From UBA2040 sp041751955 (GTDB taxonomy: Bacteria; Bacteroidota; Bacteroidia; Flavobacteriales_D; Crocinitomicaceae), in contig JBGSIB010000066.1 of the NCBI GenBank assembly GCA_041751955.1, forward strand, positions 1 through 64,000: DNA of 64,000 nt, read 5' to 3'. Position 1 is the stretch's first letter. Each line of letters starts with the position of its first letter. Below the pieces are notes generated by a model, which saw only the letters and a list, made by a program, of their open reading frames with translations, made no database searches and was not told where the DNA came from. The translations under genes and the position numbers were made by a program. Shown here one piece after another: positions 44,143-53,628 of the stretch.

Positions 44143-47100
44143 ATGACTGAACGTTTTACGTCTTTTCTTCTTTTATTACTGTGGATAGTCTTTGCACATT
44201 CAAGTTTCGGGCAGTCAGGACAGTTTAAATGGGTTAATGGTGCTGGAAATGCAGAAGGAACAATCAATTCGGTAGCCTATTCATCAAATGGAGATTTTGT
44301 ATACGTAGGTGGAAATTTAAAAGGAAATCCCGGAGTTGCCTATCCATTGGTTATATCTGGCGTAAATGGTCAAGATGGTTTTGTCGCAAAATTCACGAGT
44401 TCAGGAACATTAGTTTGGGTGTTTTCTGTTGGTAAAAACGGCATAGACGATGTTTCTGCGGTCGCTGTAGATGCAAATGACAATGTGGTCGTTGGTGGCA
44501 CATTTGAGGGGAACAATGCAGAATTTAAAGGTACTTCTGGAGGTTCTTCTACCTTGTCTTCGGTTGGTGCGAAAGATGCTTTTATTGCCAAATACGATGC
44601 ATCGGGTGTCTTAATGTGGTTGAGACAAGGAACGAGTACCCAAGATGATTTTATTCATGAAATTACCGTTGATGGTAACAATGATGTTTATATAGCGGGG
44701 TCAACTTTGGGTAGTTTTAACTACTATGGAAATACGATCACGAGCGCCGGAGGCAAAGAGGCTTTTGCAATAAAAGTATTGAGTAACGGAAACTTTTCTT
44801 GGATTAATTCTGCTGGTTCTAGTGGGACAGATGAAATGTTGGGAGTAACCGTTGTGGGTGGAAAAGCCTATTTTGGTGGACATTATAATGGTTTGCAATT
44901 GAGTACTTTGTCTGGCACTTTGATTGGCGTATTGAATTTATCCCTAGGCACTTCAGAAATGTTTATCAATAAATACGATGCCATCACTGGTAATCTTGAG
45001 CTTACACATGTTTTTGGTGGTTCTGGAAATGATAGAATTAAAACGCTATCCAACGATGGCACGAATATTTTCTTTTCTGGAAATACTATCAATGGCTTAA
45101 CGATTGGAAGTAGTTCATATTCAAACACCTACCAAGAAATTATTTCTGGTAAGTTGGATGTCAATTTAAATCCAATTTGGTCTCATTCCACGAGTCATTC
45201 CTCGGTAGGAAATGCTGACGTGGGTGAAATAGCTTGTTTGCCAAACGGTAGATCTGTTATTACAGGAAATTACACAGGAAATTTGATAACTGGTTTAGCG
45301 CCTGGATTGACCTCGTCTTCTCAAAATGGTTTAATTCTTTTTTACAATGCGACAGGTGTCGTCGAGGATCAAAACAAATTTTTCGGTGCAGGTAATAATT
45401 TAGGTAGCTCTGTTGTTGTAAAAAATAATAAAACGACTTTTTTAGGTGGCGTTTACGAACAAAATTCTACTTTTCCGAATATTGCAGTTTCAGGTAATAA
45501 TTCGTTCAAACACCCATTTTTAGCCGCATTTGGATGCATTGACGATACAGCCAAATTATCTGCTATAGGGCCTACAACTGTTTGTGCGGGACAGCCAATT
45601 GTATTAAAAGTTGATTTTGTCGGAACTGGACCTTTTTCTGGATCTATTTCCAACGGTACAATAACAGAAAACTTCACGAGTATTTCGAGTTCGAGCTTTT
45701 CCGTAGCCGTTTATCCAGCAGTTGGAACTTCTACTTTTACAATTACGTCCTTTAATTCTTTTGGGTGCGGTCAAGTATGCGCAGGCTCGGTAAATGTTAT
45801 AGTTTACCCTGCAGTTGCGAATAATGTCATTTTCAATGACACCATGGTTTGCAACGGTGGAATCCCATTTTTTACAGGAACATTACCAACAGGAGGTAAT
45901 GGAGGTGTACCAGTTTATTTGTGGCAATATAACCAAACATCAAATTTTTGGTTCAACGGAACCAATTTGCCAAATAACCTTCAAAATTATACTTCTGTAA
46001 CTACGAATGTGCCTCGGAATTTCCGAAGAATAGTTACTATGCCAGGCTGCCCATCAGACACGAGTAATGTAGTTCAAGTTACCATTCAACCCGTTGTAGG
46101 CAATAATACAATTAGTGCAAATGATACAATTTGTGCAGGTTCTATTCCCGACGCTTTGGTTGGTAGTTTACCTACTGGAGGAGATGGTAGTAATTATTTC
46201 TATACGTGGGAAAGGAGTCCAGATAATTCGGTTTGGACAAATGTAGGAAGCGCAATAAATTATGCTCCCGGTGCACTCAGTTCAACAAGCTACTACAGGA
46301 GAAGAGTGACTTCTGGCCTATGTTCTGAAGTAAGCATAAGCAATGTCATTGTAATTTTGGTTTATCAACCTATTTCCAACAATACGATTTCCATAGTACA
46401 ATCAACAATATGTTCCAATAACGCATCTGCAGTAATTGATGGTTCAGTGCCCATCAATGGTAGTGGAACGTACACTTATTCTTGGGAAAAAAGTCCAAAT
46501 GGAATTTCTTGGTCTCCAGCAATTGGTAATTTTGAAGATTTTGCTATTGGTGGCATTAGTCAAAGCACGTATTTCAGAAGAATTGCCAGCTCCGGACTTT
46601 GCGGAAGCGATACTAGTGCTTCATTATTAATCACTGTAAGTCCTTTTATTACTTCAAATGATGTATCTAGTTCATCACAAACCATTTGTTACGACTCCAT
46701 TCCGAATACCTTGATTGGAGCGGTGCAAACACCAGGTACATTTGGTTTTCAGTGGTTGGTAAGTTCAGATGATGTAATTTATACCACGGCTTCGGGTACA
46801 TTCAATCAAGCTTCCTATTCTCCCGGTAATTTAGTTCAGAACACACACTATAAAAGAATAATAAAATCGGGCGCTTGTCCAAATGACACGAGTGTTTCAG
46901 TTGAAATCTCAGTGCTTCAAAATATTGTCAATAACGCCATCACAGGTGACACAACAGTTTGTAACTTGGCGACTGGTATTGATTTAACAGGATCAACGCC
47001 AACAGGTGGCAATGGAACTTACACTTATCTATGGCAATCATCTCTTGACGGTGTTACATTCAATACTGCTCCATCACCAGCAAATTTGGATAATTATTCA

Positions 47101-50100
47101 ATTGATACAGCGTCCGTAACGAGATATTATAGAAGAATAGCATATAATGATTATTGTCCAAACGATAGTCTGATAAGTAATACAGTTCTTGTTACCGTTC
47201 ACGATTCCATTTCTAATAATGATATTGCAGCAAATCAGACCGTTTGTGCCTCGGAAATACCAGCCGTATTGGATGGGAATCCAGCCACTGGAGGAAATGG
47301 TGTTCCAAGTTATTTATGGCAATACAGTTTAGATTCGATTTCATGGATAAATGCAGCGACAAGTGAAGATTATGTCCCTGGGACTTTAACGGATACAACT
47401 TATTTTCGAAGAACCGTTGTTTCAGGAGCTTGTATTGACACCAATTTCAGTAATGTAGTAGTAATCAATCTTCAGGATTCCTTAACTGGAAATTTCATTT
47501 CGAGCAGTCAAGTCGGTTGTAGCGATAATCCCTTGATACCCATTACAGGATTAATAGTTCAAGGAGGAGATAACTCGCCTTTCTTCACTTGGCAGATGAC
47601 CACAGATACAAATACTACTTGGACAAATGTCGCCAATACACTTGATTATTTGCCATCTAGTGTATCAGATACAACTTATTACAGAAGAACGGTGGTAAGT
47701 GGTGCATGTACTGATACAAATTTTAGTAATACGGTAGTCATTATTTCAGAAAATGATTTTTCTCCAAATACAATTTCCGCTAACCAAACAATTTGTGGAT
47801 TTATCGATGCAGATACGCTCATAGGTTCAACGGTGACAGGCGGAAATAATATGCCCCAATATGAATGGCACGTTAGTACAGATTTATCCTTCTGGTCCAT
47901 CATTGGAACATCTCAAAATTATTTCCCTGGAATTATTGTTGACACCGCCTATTTCAGAAGATTGGTAACGGCTGGAACTTGTCTCGATACCAGTTATAGT
48001 AATATTCTCACAATTTATCAGCAAAACGAAATTACAGACAACGTCATTTCCAATAGTCAGGTTGTATGTAGTAATAATTCAGTAGCTACGATTACTGGAT
48101 TAAACGCTCAAGGTGGTGATGGTTTCCCTTCGTATACATGGCAAATGACGTCGGATACCAATTCTACTTGGACAAACGTTGCCAATACATTAGATTACAC
48201 ACCATCATCTTTGTCGGATACGACCTATTTCCGAAGAGCGGTTGTTAGCGGTGCGTGCACAGATACTAATTTTAGTAATGTCGTAATGATTGTGTCCGAA
48301 ACAGATTTGTCACCCAATACCATTTCAGCCAATCAAACTTTGTGTGGAATCAGTGCTGCGGATACCCTCAACGGTAGTGTGGTAACTGGAGGAAATAATT
48401 TACCTCAATATGTTTGGCAAACAAGTACAGATTTGTTGGCATGGACGGGTGCGGGAACTGGACAGGATTATTTTTCTGGAATTATTTCAGATACCGTTTA
48501 TTTTAGAAGATATGTAACCGCAGGAACATGCTTAGACACTAGTTTTAGTAATGTACTCACAATTATCTATCAAGATTCCATAACCAATAATGTTATTTCT
48601 AGTGATCAGATAATTTGCAGTGATAACTCAGCAGTTCAAATTGATGGAATGTCCGCTCAAGGAGGTGACAATCTGCCCGTTTATATTTGGCAAATGACCT
48701 TGGATACGAACAGTTCATGGACGAACGTCGCTAATACTGAGGATTACACACCTGTAGGATTAACGGATACGACTTATTATAGAAGAGCGGTTGTTTCAGG
48801 AGCGTGTTTGGATACAAATTTTAGTAATGTTGTTACACTTTTTTATCACGCGGATATTGCAGACAATATCATTTCTGATAGCGATACTTTGTGCGTAAAT
48901 TATATACCGAATACTTTAACCGGATTGGCTGCCACAGGAGGTGATAATTCTCCACAGTATATTTGGCAATTGAGTTTGAATTTGGTCAATTGGACAAATG
49001 TTGGAACTGGACAAAATCATGTACCGATTACAATTACCGATACCACGTATTACCGACGCCTGGTTGTAGCCGGTTCCTGTTTAGATACGAATATCAGTAA
49101 TGTTTTGACTTTGATTTATTTGGATCCATTATTGGGTACGAACGTTTTTCAAAACGATACAATTTGCTCAGGTGAAGATGCTAGTGCATTCCTTGCATTT
49201 AGCACGCAAGGTGGAGGAGGTTCAACATCTTATATGTATACGTGGGAACAAAATACAGGAGGGGCATGGGGACCGGCAATTGGAAATGATTCCGGAATTA
49301 CATTTGACCCTCCAATTCTTTTTGACACCACAAATTACCGCTTGATAGTGAGTTCATTAAATTGTCCAAACGATACGTCGAATGTTGTCACGGTAATAGT
49401 TGAAGGGCAAATTGCAAACAATATTTTAACTGGACCAAGCATTATTTGCTCGAGCTCAGTTAATGATACTGTTTTTGGTTTACAACCAATTAATGGCAAT
49501 TTGACTTATGCTTACGAGTGGCAAATCAGTTCTGATGATGCAGTATGGACTACTCTCCCAACTTCGATTAGTCAAAACCATCCAATTGGCACCTTGAATT
49601 CGGGAACTTACTTTAGAAGAATTGTCACTTCTGGGCAATGTGGAAACGATACAAGCGCTTCTGTTTTTGTTGGAGTGGATTATTTCATCGATACGAATAC
49701 GATATCGAATGACCAGACCATTTGCAACGGAGCCACTCCTCAAATTTTTACGGGACCGGCACCAACGGGAACAGGCTTTGTATACGAATGGCAGTATAGC
49801 ACGGATAATAGCACATTTTCTATGGCTCCTTCGAATGCCAACACCCTAGATTATGGGCCGACAGGTTTGACTCAAACTACGTATTATCGACGTGTAATTG
49901 AGTCTGGTGTTTGTGGTGCCGACACAAGTAATGTTATTGCTGTTACTGTCTACGATTTATTATCAAACAATGATATTTTTGGTGATACGGTGGTGTGTTA
50001 TGGTTCAGGTCCGATTACATTAATTGGAACAGTTCCTCAAGGTGGAAATGGCAATTTTGGCTATTCTTGGGAAAGTTCAATTGATGGAATTAATTTCATC

Positions 50101-51252
50101 ATCCCTTTGACGGGTGCAACTACACCAAACTATAACACGGGTATTTTGACCCAATCCACTTACTACAGAAGAATTGTAACCAACGTGGACTGTCCTAACG
50201 AAGTTTTAATAAGTGATACAGTTTTGATTACTGTCCATTCACAATTAATAGGGACCTTTGCCAACCTGCAAGATACATTGTGTACTGGCGATGAAGTAAA
50301 TGCATCTCTTGTTTTCACGGGTGACGCACCTTTCACATTTGATTTCACCTATGGCGGTCAAGCATTGAATATTACTGCATATAATTCCACTGTATATAAT
50401 ATTAATTTCACGCCATCATCCTCAGGTTTTATCCTAATCGATTCGTTACAAGATATACATGGTTGTACAGTTTTTCCTACGGATACGATGTACTATAGAG
50501 TTGTTGATTATCCGGCTATTTTCTTGGGCAATGAAACAACTGTTTGTGATGAAGTTACTTTTAATCCTCTTTATGGGACGGGTACTTTAGATTTCTCTTC
50601 GCCAACATTAGGACTAATATCCAACGTTTTCCCTCAAAATTATACAACAAATACTTTTGGTTCGCATGAATTTGTACTATCTGAAACTGTTGAAGGTTGC
50701 ACCACTTTCGATACCATGGTTGTAATTTTTACAGAACCGGTATCTGGAGTTTGGGCGGGTGAGGATATGTTCATTGAAGTGAAGGATTCAATTGTTTTGG
50801 AAGCTACGTCTTTGTTAGCTAATGAGACAGGGGTATGGACACTAATTTCGGGTTCAGGAACTTTTGGGGACACATTAGACCCCAATTCTGTTTTCAGTAA
50901 TTTAATTTCAGGTATTACTATTTTACAATGGACAGTTTCAAACGGAGTTTGTCCAGCCGATTCTGATCAGGTTATTTTGGATATCAGAAATTTGGTGTTG
51001 CCAACAGGTTTCAGTCCCAACAATGACGGGGCAAATGATGTTCTGGAGTTCGCAGGAAGAGAAGATATTGAAAATATAAAAGTTCAGATTTTTGATCGAT
51101 GGGGTGGGCTTGTATTTGAAGATGATAATTATCAAAACGATTGGGGAGGAACATCAAAATCTGGTGAAAATTTACCAGAGGATACTTATTTCATGCTGGT
51201 CGATATGGGAGAAAGAGGTACATTTAAAAGCTATTTAATAATAAGAAGATGA
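44143..51252 (+). CDS. Giant T9SS type B surface protein (SprB-like adhesin) with 16 repeats
   Basis: 2369 residues. Signal peptide about 1-23. Residues about 25-450 are SBBP-like propeller repeats (DAFIAKYDASGVLMW; DGFVAKFTSSGTLVW). An Ig-like link (TVCAGQPIVLKVDF) follows. Residues 558-2034 hold 16 tandem repeats of about 92 residues; each opens NNxIsxxQTiC and closes TTYYRRxVxSGxCxDTNxSNVV, so each has a Cys pair that may form a disulfide. A further degenerate unit and other beta domains follow. Residues about 2287-2369 (LPTGFSPNNDGANDVLEF; IFDRWGGLVFEDD) are the type B sorting domain. The design is that of SprB-like gliding/attachment adhesins. It is the first gene of an operon with porP/sprF-like and PD40/PKD genes. 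Confidence 0.9.
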   Translation: MTERFTSFLLLLLWIVFAHSSFGQSGQFKWVNGAGNAEGTINSVAYSSNGDFVYVGGNLKGNPGVAYPLVISGVNGQDGFVAKFTSSGTLVWVFSVGKNGIDDVSAVAVDANDNVVVGGTFEGNNAEFKGTSGGSSTLSSVGAKDAFIAKYDASGVLMWLRQGTSTQDDFIHEITVDGNNDVYIAGSTLGSFNYYGNTITSAGGKEAFAIKVLSNGNFSWINSAGSSGTDEMLGVTVVGGKAYFGGHYNGLQLSTLSGTLIGVLNLSLGTSEMFINKYDAITGNLELTHVFGGSGNDRIKTLSNDGTNIFFSGNTINGLTIGSSSYSNTYQEIISGKLDVNLNPIWSHSTSHSSVGNADVGEIACLPNGRSVITGNYTGNLITGLAPGLTSSSQNGLILFYNATGVVEDQNKFFGAGNNLGSSVVVKNNKTTFLGGVYEQNSTFPNIAVSGNNSFKHPFLAAFGCIDDTAKLSAIGPTTVCAGQPIVLKVDFVGTGPFSGSISNGTITENFTSISSSSFSVAVYPAVGTSTFTITSFNSFGCGQVCAGSVNVIVYPAVANNVIFNDTMVCNGGIPFFTGTLPTGGNGGVPVYLWQYNQTSNFWFNGTNLPNNLQNYTSVTTNVPRNFRRIVTMPGCPSDTSNVVQVTIQPVVGNNTISANDTICAGSIPDALVGSLPTGGDGSNYFYTWERSPDNSVWTNVGSAINYAPGALSSTSYYRRRVTSGLCSEVSISNVIVILVYQPISNNTISIVQSTICSNNASAVIDGSVPINGSGTYTYSWEKSPNGISWSPAIGNFEDFAIGGISQSTYFRRIASSGLCGSDTSASLLITVSPFITSNDVSSSSQTICYDSIPNTLIGAVQTPGTFGFQWLVSSDDVIYTTASGTFNQASYSPGNLVQNTHYKRIIKSGACPNDTSVSVEISVLQNIVNNAITGDTTVCNLATGIDLTGSTPTGGNGTYTYLWQSSLDGVTFNTAPSPANLDNYSIDTASVTRYYRRIAYNDYCPNDSLISNTVLVTVHDSISNNDIAANQTVCASEIPAVLDGNPATGGNGVPSYLWQYSLDSISWINAATSEDYVPGTLTDTTYFRRTVVSGACIDTNFSNVVVINLQDSLTGNFISSSQVGCSDNPLIPITGLIVQGGDNSPFFTWQMTTDTNTTWTNVANTLDYLPSSVSDTTYYRRTVVSGACTDTNFSNTVVIISENDFSPNTISANQTICGFIDADTLIGSTVTGGNNMPQYEWHVSTDLSFWSIIGTSQNYFPGIIVDTAYFRRLVTAGTCLDTSYSNILTIYQQNEITDNVISNSQVVCSNNSVATITGLNAQGGDGFPSYTWQMTSDTNSTWTNVANTLDYTPSSLSDTTYFRRAVVSGACTDTNFSNVVMIVSETDLSPNTISANQTLCGISAADTLNGSVVTGGNNLPQYVWQTSTDLLAWTGAGTGQDYFSGIISDTVYFRRYVTAGTCLDTSFSNVLTIIYQDSITNNVISSDQIICSDNSAVQIDGMSAQGGDNLPVYIWQMTLDTNSSWTNVANTEDYTPVGLTDTTYYRRAVVSGACLDTNFSNVVTLFYHADIADNIISDSDTLCVNYIPNTLTGLAATGGDNSPQYIWQLSLNLVNWTNVGTGQNHVPITITDTTYYRRLVVAGSCLDTNISNVLTLIYLDPLLGTNVFQNDTICSGEDASAFLAFSTQGGGGSTSYMYTWEQNTGGAWGPAIGNDSGITFDPPILFDTTNYRLIVSSLNCPNDTSNVVTVIVEGQIANNILTGPSIICSSSVNDTVFGLQPINGNLTYAYEWQISSDDAVWTTLPTSISQNHPIGTLNSGTYFRRIVTSGQCGNDTSASVFVGVDYFIDTNTISNDQTICNGATPQIFTGPAPTGTGFVYEWQYSTDNSTFSMAPSNANTLDYGPTGLTQTTYYRRVIESGVCGADTSNVIAVTVYDLLSNNDIFGDTVVCYGSGPITLIGTVPQGGNGNFGYSWESSIDGINFIIPLTGATTPNYNTGILTQSTYYRRIVTNVDCPNEVLISDTVLITVHSQLIGTFANLQDTLCTGDEVNASLVFTGDAPFTFDFTYGGQALNITAYNSTVYNINFTPSSSGFILIDSLQDIHGCTVFPTDTMYYRVVDYPAIFLGNETTVCDEVTFNPLYGTGTLDFSSPTLGLISNVFPQNYTTNTFGSHEFVLSETVEGCTTFDTMVVIFTEPVSGVWAGEDMFIEVKDSIVLEATSLLANETGVWTLISGSGTFGDTLDPNSVFSNLISGITILQWTVSNGVCPADSDQVILDIRNLVLPTGFSPNNDGANDVLEFAGREDIENIKVQIFDRWGGLVFEDDNYQNDWGGTSKSGENLPEDTYFMLVDMGERGTFKSYLIIRR
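45814..50244 (+). repeat. Sixteen-unit protein-coding repeat array
   Basis: Tandem units of about 276 bp (4431 bp in all), each encoding an NN-I-S-x-x-QTiC opening and a YRR-V-x-SG-C closing. Units differ enough in sequence that DNA repeats are imperfect; units 7-12 are most alike and form AB pairs. Confidence 0.85.
47482..49128 (+). repeat. ABABAB dimeric super-repeat inside the adhesin gene
   Basis: Units 7, 9 and 11 share TWQMTxDTNxxWTNVANT and SQVxCSDN-type openings. Units 8, 10 and 12 share GGNNxPQYxW, xFRRxVxAGTCLDT and the S-N-x-L-T closing. So units repeat as dimers of about 183 residues (549 bp), three times. The type B units 8 and 10 also share SPNTISANQT. Confidence 0.8.
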
Positions 51253-52160
51253 GGTTATTAACGAGCATATTGTTTTTATTCGTCGTATGGAGTTCTCATG
51301 CGCAATTCTCGCCTCAATATAGTCAATACATGTTCAATGGCTTTGCTATCAATCCTGCTTATGCAGGAGTAAGAGAATGTTTGAGTATTACCGGTATTCA
51401 TTCGAGCCAATGGGTTGGTTTTGAAGGCGCACCCATGTCAGACAATATTTCTGCCCACACTCCTTTTCGAAAAAATAGTGGAGTAGGATTGAGCTTGTTC
51501 AACGATAAAGTCGCGCAGCAAAATCAAACAGGCTTTTATGGCTCTTATGCCTACCATTTGAGAACTGGAGAAAACAGCAAATTATCCTTCGGCGTGAATG
51601 CAGGTGTTAGTATTTTTACGATTCACGATGCGGATATCGTAACGATAAAGAATGACGCGGTTTTTCAGAGTAACGGACAAACATTCAGTTTCCCGAACGT
51701 AGGAGCAGGTTTATTTTTTTACAAAGAAAATTTTTATGCTGGTCTTTCTATTCCCACTTTATTCAGTTCAGAATATTCAGCAATTCGAGGTAATGAATTA
51801 TTTTCTTTTAAGACGAATACCATGGTCATTATGCAAACAACAGGTGCCGTCATTCGCTTGACTGATAAAGTAAAATGGAAACCTTCATACTTGGTGAAAG
51901 TTATACCATCCGTTTCGGCAGCCATAGACTTAAATTCAAATGTCTATTTCAGAGACCGCTTTAATTTAGGGGTATCTTATCGCATAAAAAATGCATTTGT
52001 TGGCCTGGTTGGATGTACCGTTAAAAATAAATTTGACATTGGTTATAGTTTCAGTTATCCGCTAACGAACTTAGCAAATTATACTTCTGGAACCCATGAG
52101 ATCATGCTTCGCTTTGAGTTTAGACAAACAATACCAACTGTAAATCCGAGACTATATTGA
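51249..52160 (+). CDS. PorP/SprF family outer-membrane protein
   Basis: 303 residues. Signal peptide MRLLTSILFLFVVWSSHA, then FSPQYSQYMFNGFAINPAYAG, the family's diagnostic N-terminal motif (about residues 20-40), followed by a beta-barrel (NSGVGLSLFNDKVAQQNQTG; FGVNAGVSIF) ending with the strand IMLRFEFRQ. Members such as SprF are needed for secretion or anchoring of type B cargo such as SprB. The start overlaps the adhesin stop (ATGA), so it is coupled to its likely cargo. Confidence 0.93.
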   Translation: MRLLTSILFLFVVWSSHAQFSPQYSQYMFNGFAINPAYAGVRECLSITGIHSSQWVGFEGAPMSDNISAHTPFRKNSGVGLSLFNDKVAQQNQTGFYGSYAYHLRTGENSKLSFGVNAGVSIFTIHDADIVTIKNDAVFQSNGQTFSFPNVGAGLFFYKENFYAGLSIPTLFSSEYSAIRGNELFSFKTNTMVIMQTTGAVIRLTDKVKWKPSYLVKVIPSVSAAIDLNSNVYFRDRFNLGVSYRIKNAFVGLVGCTVKNKFDIGYSFSYPLTNLANYTSGTHEIMLRFEFRQTIPTVNPRLY

Positions 52161-53521
52161 TGAAATATCTAGTTCTCATAGCGTTAATATTTATTTGCCA
52201 AGCTGATTTAGCGCAGGAAGTGAATCTTTATGAGGTTGAACAACTGCCTTTTTGTTCTAAAACAAATGATGAGTACAATTTAATCCCTTATAAAAAAGGA
52301 GGTTTTCTCATATCAAATCAACAAAGTGGGGGAATGACTCAGGTAAAAGACCTTCAGAATAACAATATTTCCAGTATTTTTTATCAAAACAATTTAAAAT
52401 CCAAAAGACCTTCGGCCATTAAAGTGGATTTAAACATGAAGTTTCATATTGGATCATTTTGTATGAATGAGAAAAATGATTGCTTGGTCTTTACAGCACA
52501 AAAATCCTTAGATGATTTGACCTTAGGTCTTTATATTAGCAGAAAAAAAAGAGGAAATTGGTCCAAACCAAAGTTGATTTTTGCTGGTTATGAAAAAATG
52601 AATTTAATGGATCCGTTTATGACATCTACTGGCGATACGCTTTTTTTTGTAGCGAATATGCCTGGCGGAGCCGGTGGAACAGATATTTATATGGCAATTG
52701 GTACGATAGGTGATTGGCCAACCTTGCGTAGTCTCGAGAATAATATCAATACAGCTTTTAACGAACGTTACCCCAAATATTATAACAATACTTTATACTA
52801 TTCAAGTACGCGTGTTTTTGGTAACGGCGGTTTGGATATTTATTCGGTTCGTTTGACTGAAAGAGGTTTTATCAGCGCTCCATTTCATTTCCCAAGTCCT
52901 GTTAATACGGAAAATGATGATTTTGCCTATTATCCAATTGATGAAGAAACGGGTTATTTTTCTTCCAACAGGAACGGCAATGATGACTTGTTTCACCTCA
53001 AAGTGAATTTCCCACAATTTGATTGCCAGCCCTATATCCCTGTTGCACGATGTTTTGAATTTTCGGAAGAAGGAGAAAACTCTACGGATTCAACCCTTTA
53101 TGAGTTTGAATGGAAATTTAGCGATGGCACTACTTATCGAGGAGAAATCGTCAATCATTGTTTTGCGGCTTCCGGAGATTATACAATTGAACTCAACCTG
53201 ATTGACAAGGCAACGAATAAAGTATACGATCATGTCGCCTCCTATGATTTGGAAGTACTCAATACGGAGCAAATGGAATTTGAAATGCAAGAAAGAATAC
53301 CTCGAGGGTCAATTTTACGTCTGAACGCTCCCAAAACGAGTATTAAAGATGACATATCGTTTTATTGGGATTTTGGAGATGGAAGTTATGGACAGGGAAG
53401 AGATGTTACACATGTCTACAATCGTACTGGGCAATTTCAAATTAGTCTAGGTGAGGTTAAAATGATAGATGGCGTCGCACAAAAAAATTGCACCTCGAAA
53501 ATTATCGTTGTAACGCCTTAA
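52160..53521 (+). CDS. PD40/WD40-like and PKD-domain protein of the adhesin operon
   Basis: 453 residues. Signal peptide MKYLVLIALIFICQADLAQ. Residues about 60-290 contain PD40-type propeller pieces (GTDIYMAIGTIGDWP; LYYSSTRVFGNGGLDIYSVR; YFSSNRNGNDDLFHLKV). Residues about 310-453 are two PKD/Ig-like domains (FEWKFSDGTTYRGEI; SFYWDFGDGSYGQGRDVTH). It lacks the OmpA-like peptidoglycan-binding domain that PD40 proteins beside PorP often have. The ATG shares its A with the preceding stop (TGATG). Likely a periplasmic or surface accessory for the adhesin. Confidence 0.8.
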   Translation: MKYLVLIALIFICQADLAQEVNLYEVEQLPFCSKTNDEYNLIPYKKGGFLISNQQSGGMTQVKDLQNNNISSIFYQNNLKSKRPSAIKVDLNMKFHIGSFCMNEKNDCLVFTAQKSLDDLTLGLYISRKKRGNWSKPKLIFAGYEKMNLMDPFMTSTGDTLFFVANMPGGAGGTDIYMAIGTIGDWPTLRSLENNINTAFNERYPKYYNNTLYYSSTRVFGNGGLDIYSVRLTERGFISAPFHFPSPVNTENDDFAYYPIDEETGYFSSNRNGNDDLFHLKVNFPQFDCQPYIPVARCFEFSEEGENSTDSTLYEFEWKFSDGTTYRGEIVNHCFAASGDYTIELNLIDKATNKVYDHVASYDLEVLNTEQMEFEMQERIPRGSILRLNAPKTSIKDDISFYWDFGDGSYGQGRDVTHVYNRTGQFQISLGEVKMIDGVAQKNCTSKIIVVTP

Positions 53522-53628
53522 GTTTTTTTTGTTTTCTAAAACGGCAGTTCCTAATATTTCTGATAAAAAATAGAATTAATTCCAATTGCACTGAACTTTT
53601 GTAGAAGATTTACGTATGCTATAAAACC

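Noticed and set aside
45814..50244. CRISPR-like array
   Set aside because: The repeats are about 276 bp, in one open frame and encode protein domains; there are no short identical repeats with unique spacers.
53522..53560. Terminator after the adhesin operon
   Set aside because: There is a T run but no stem of useful length before it.
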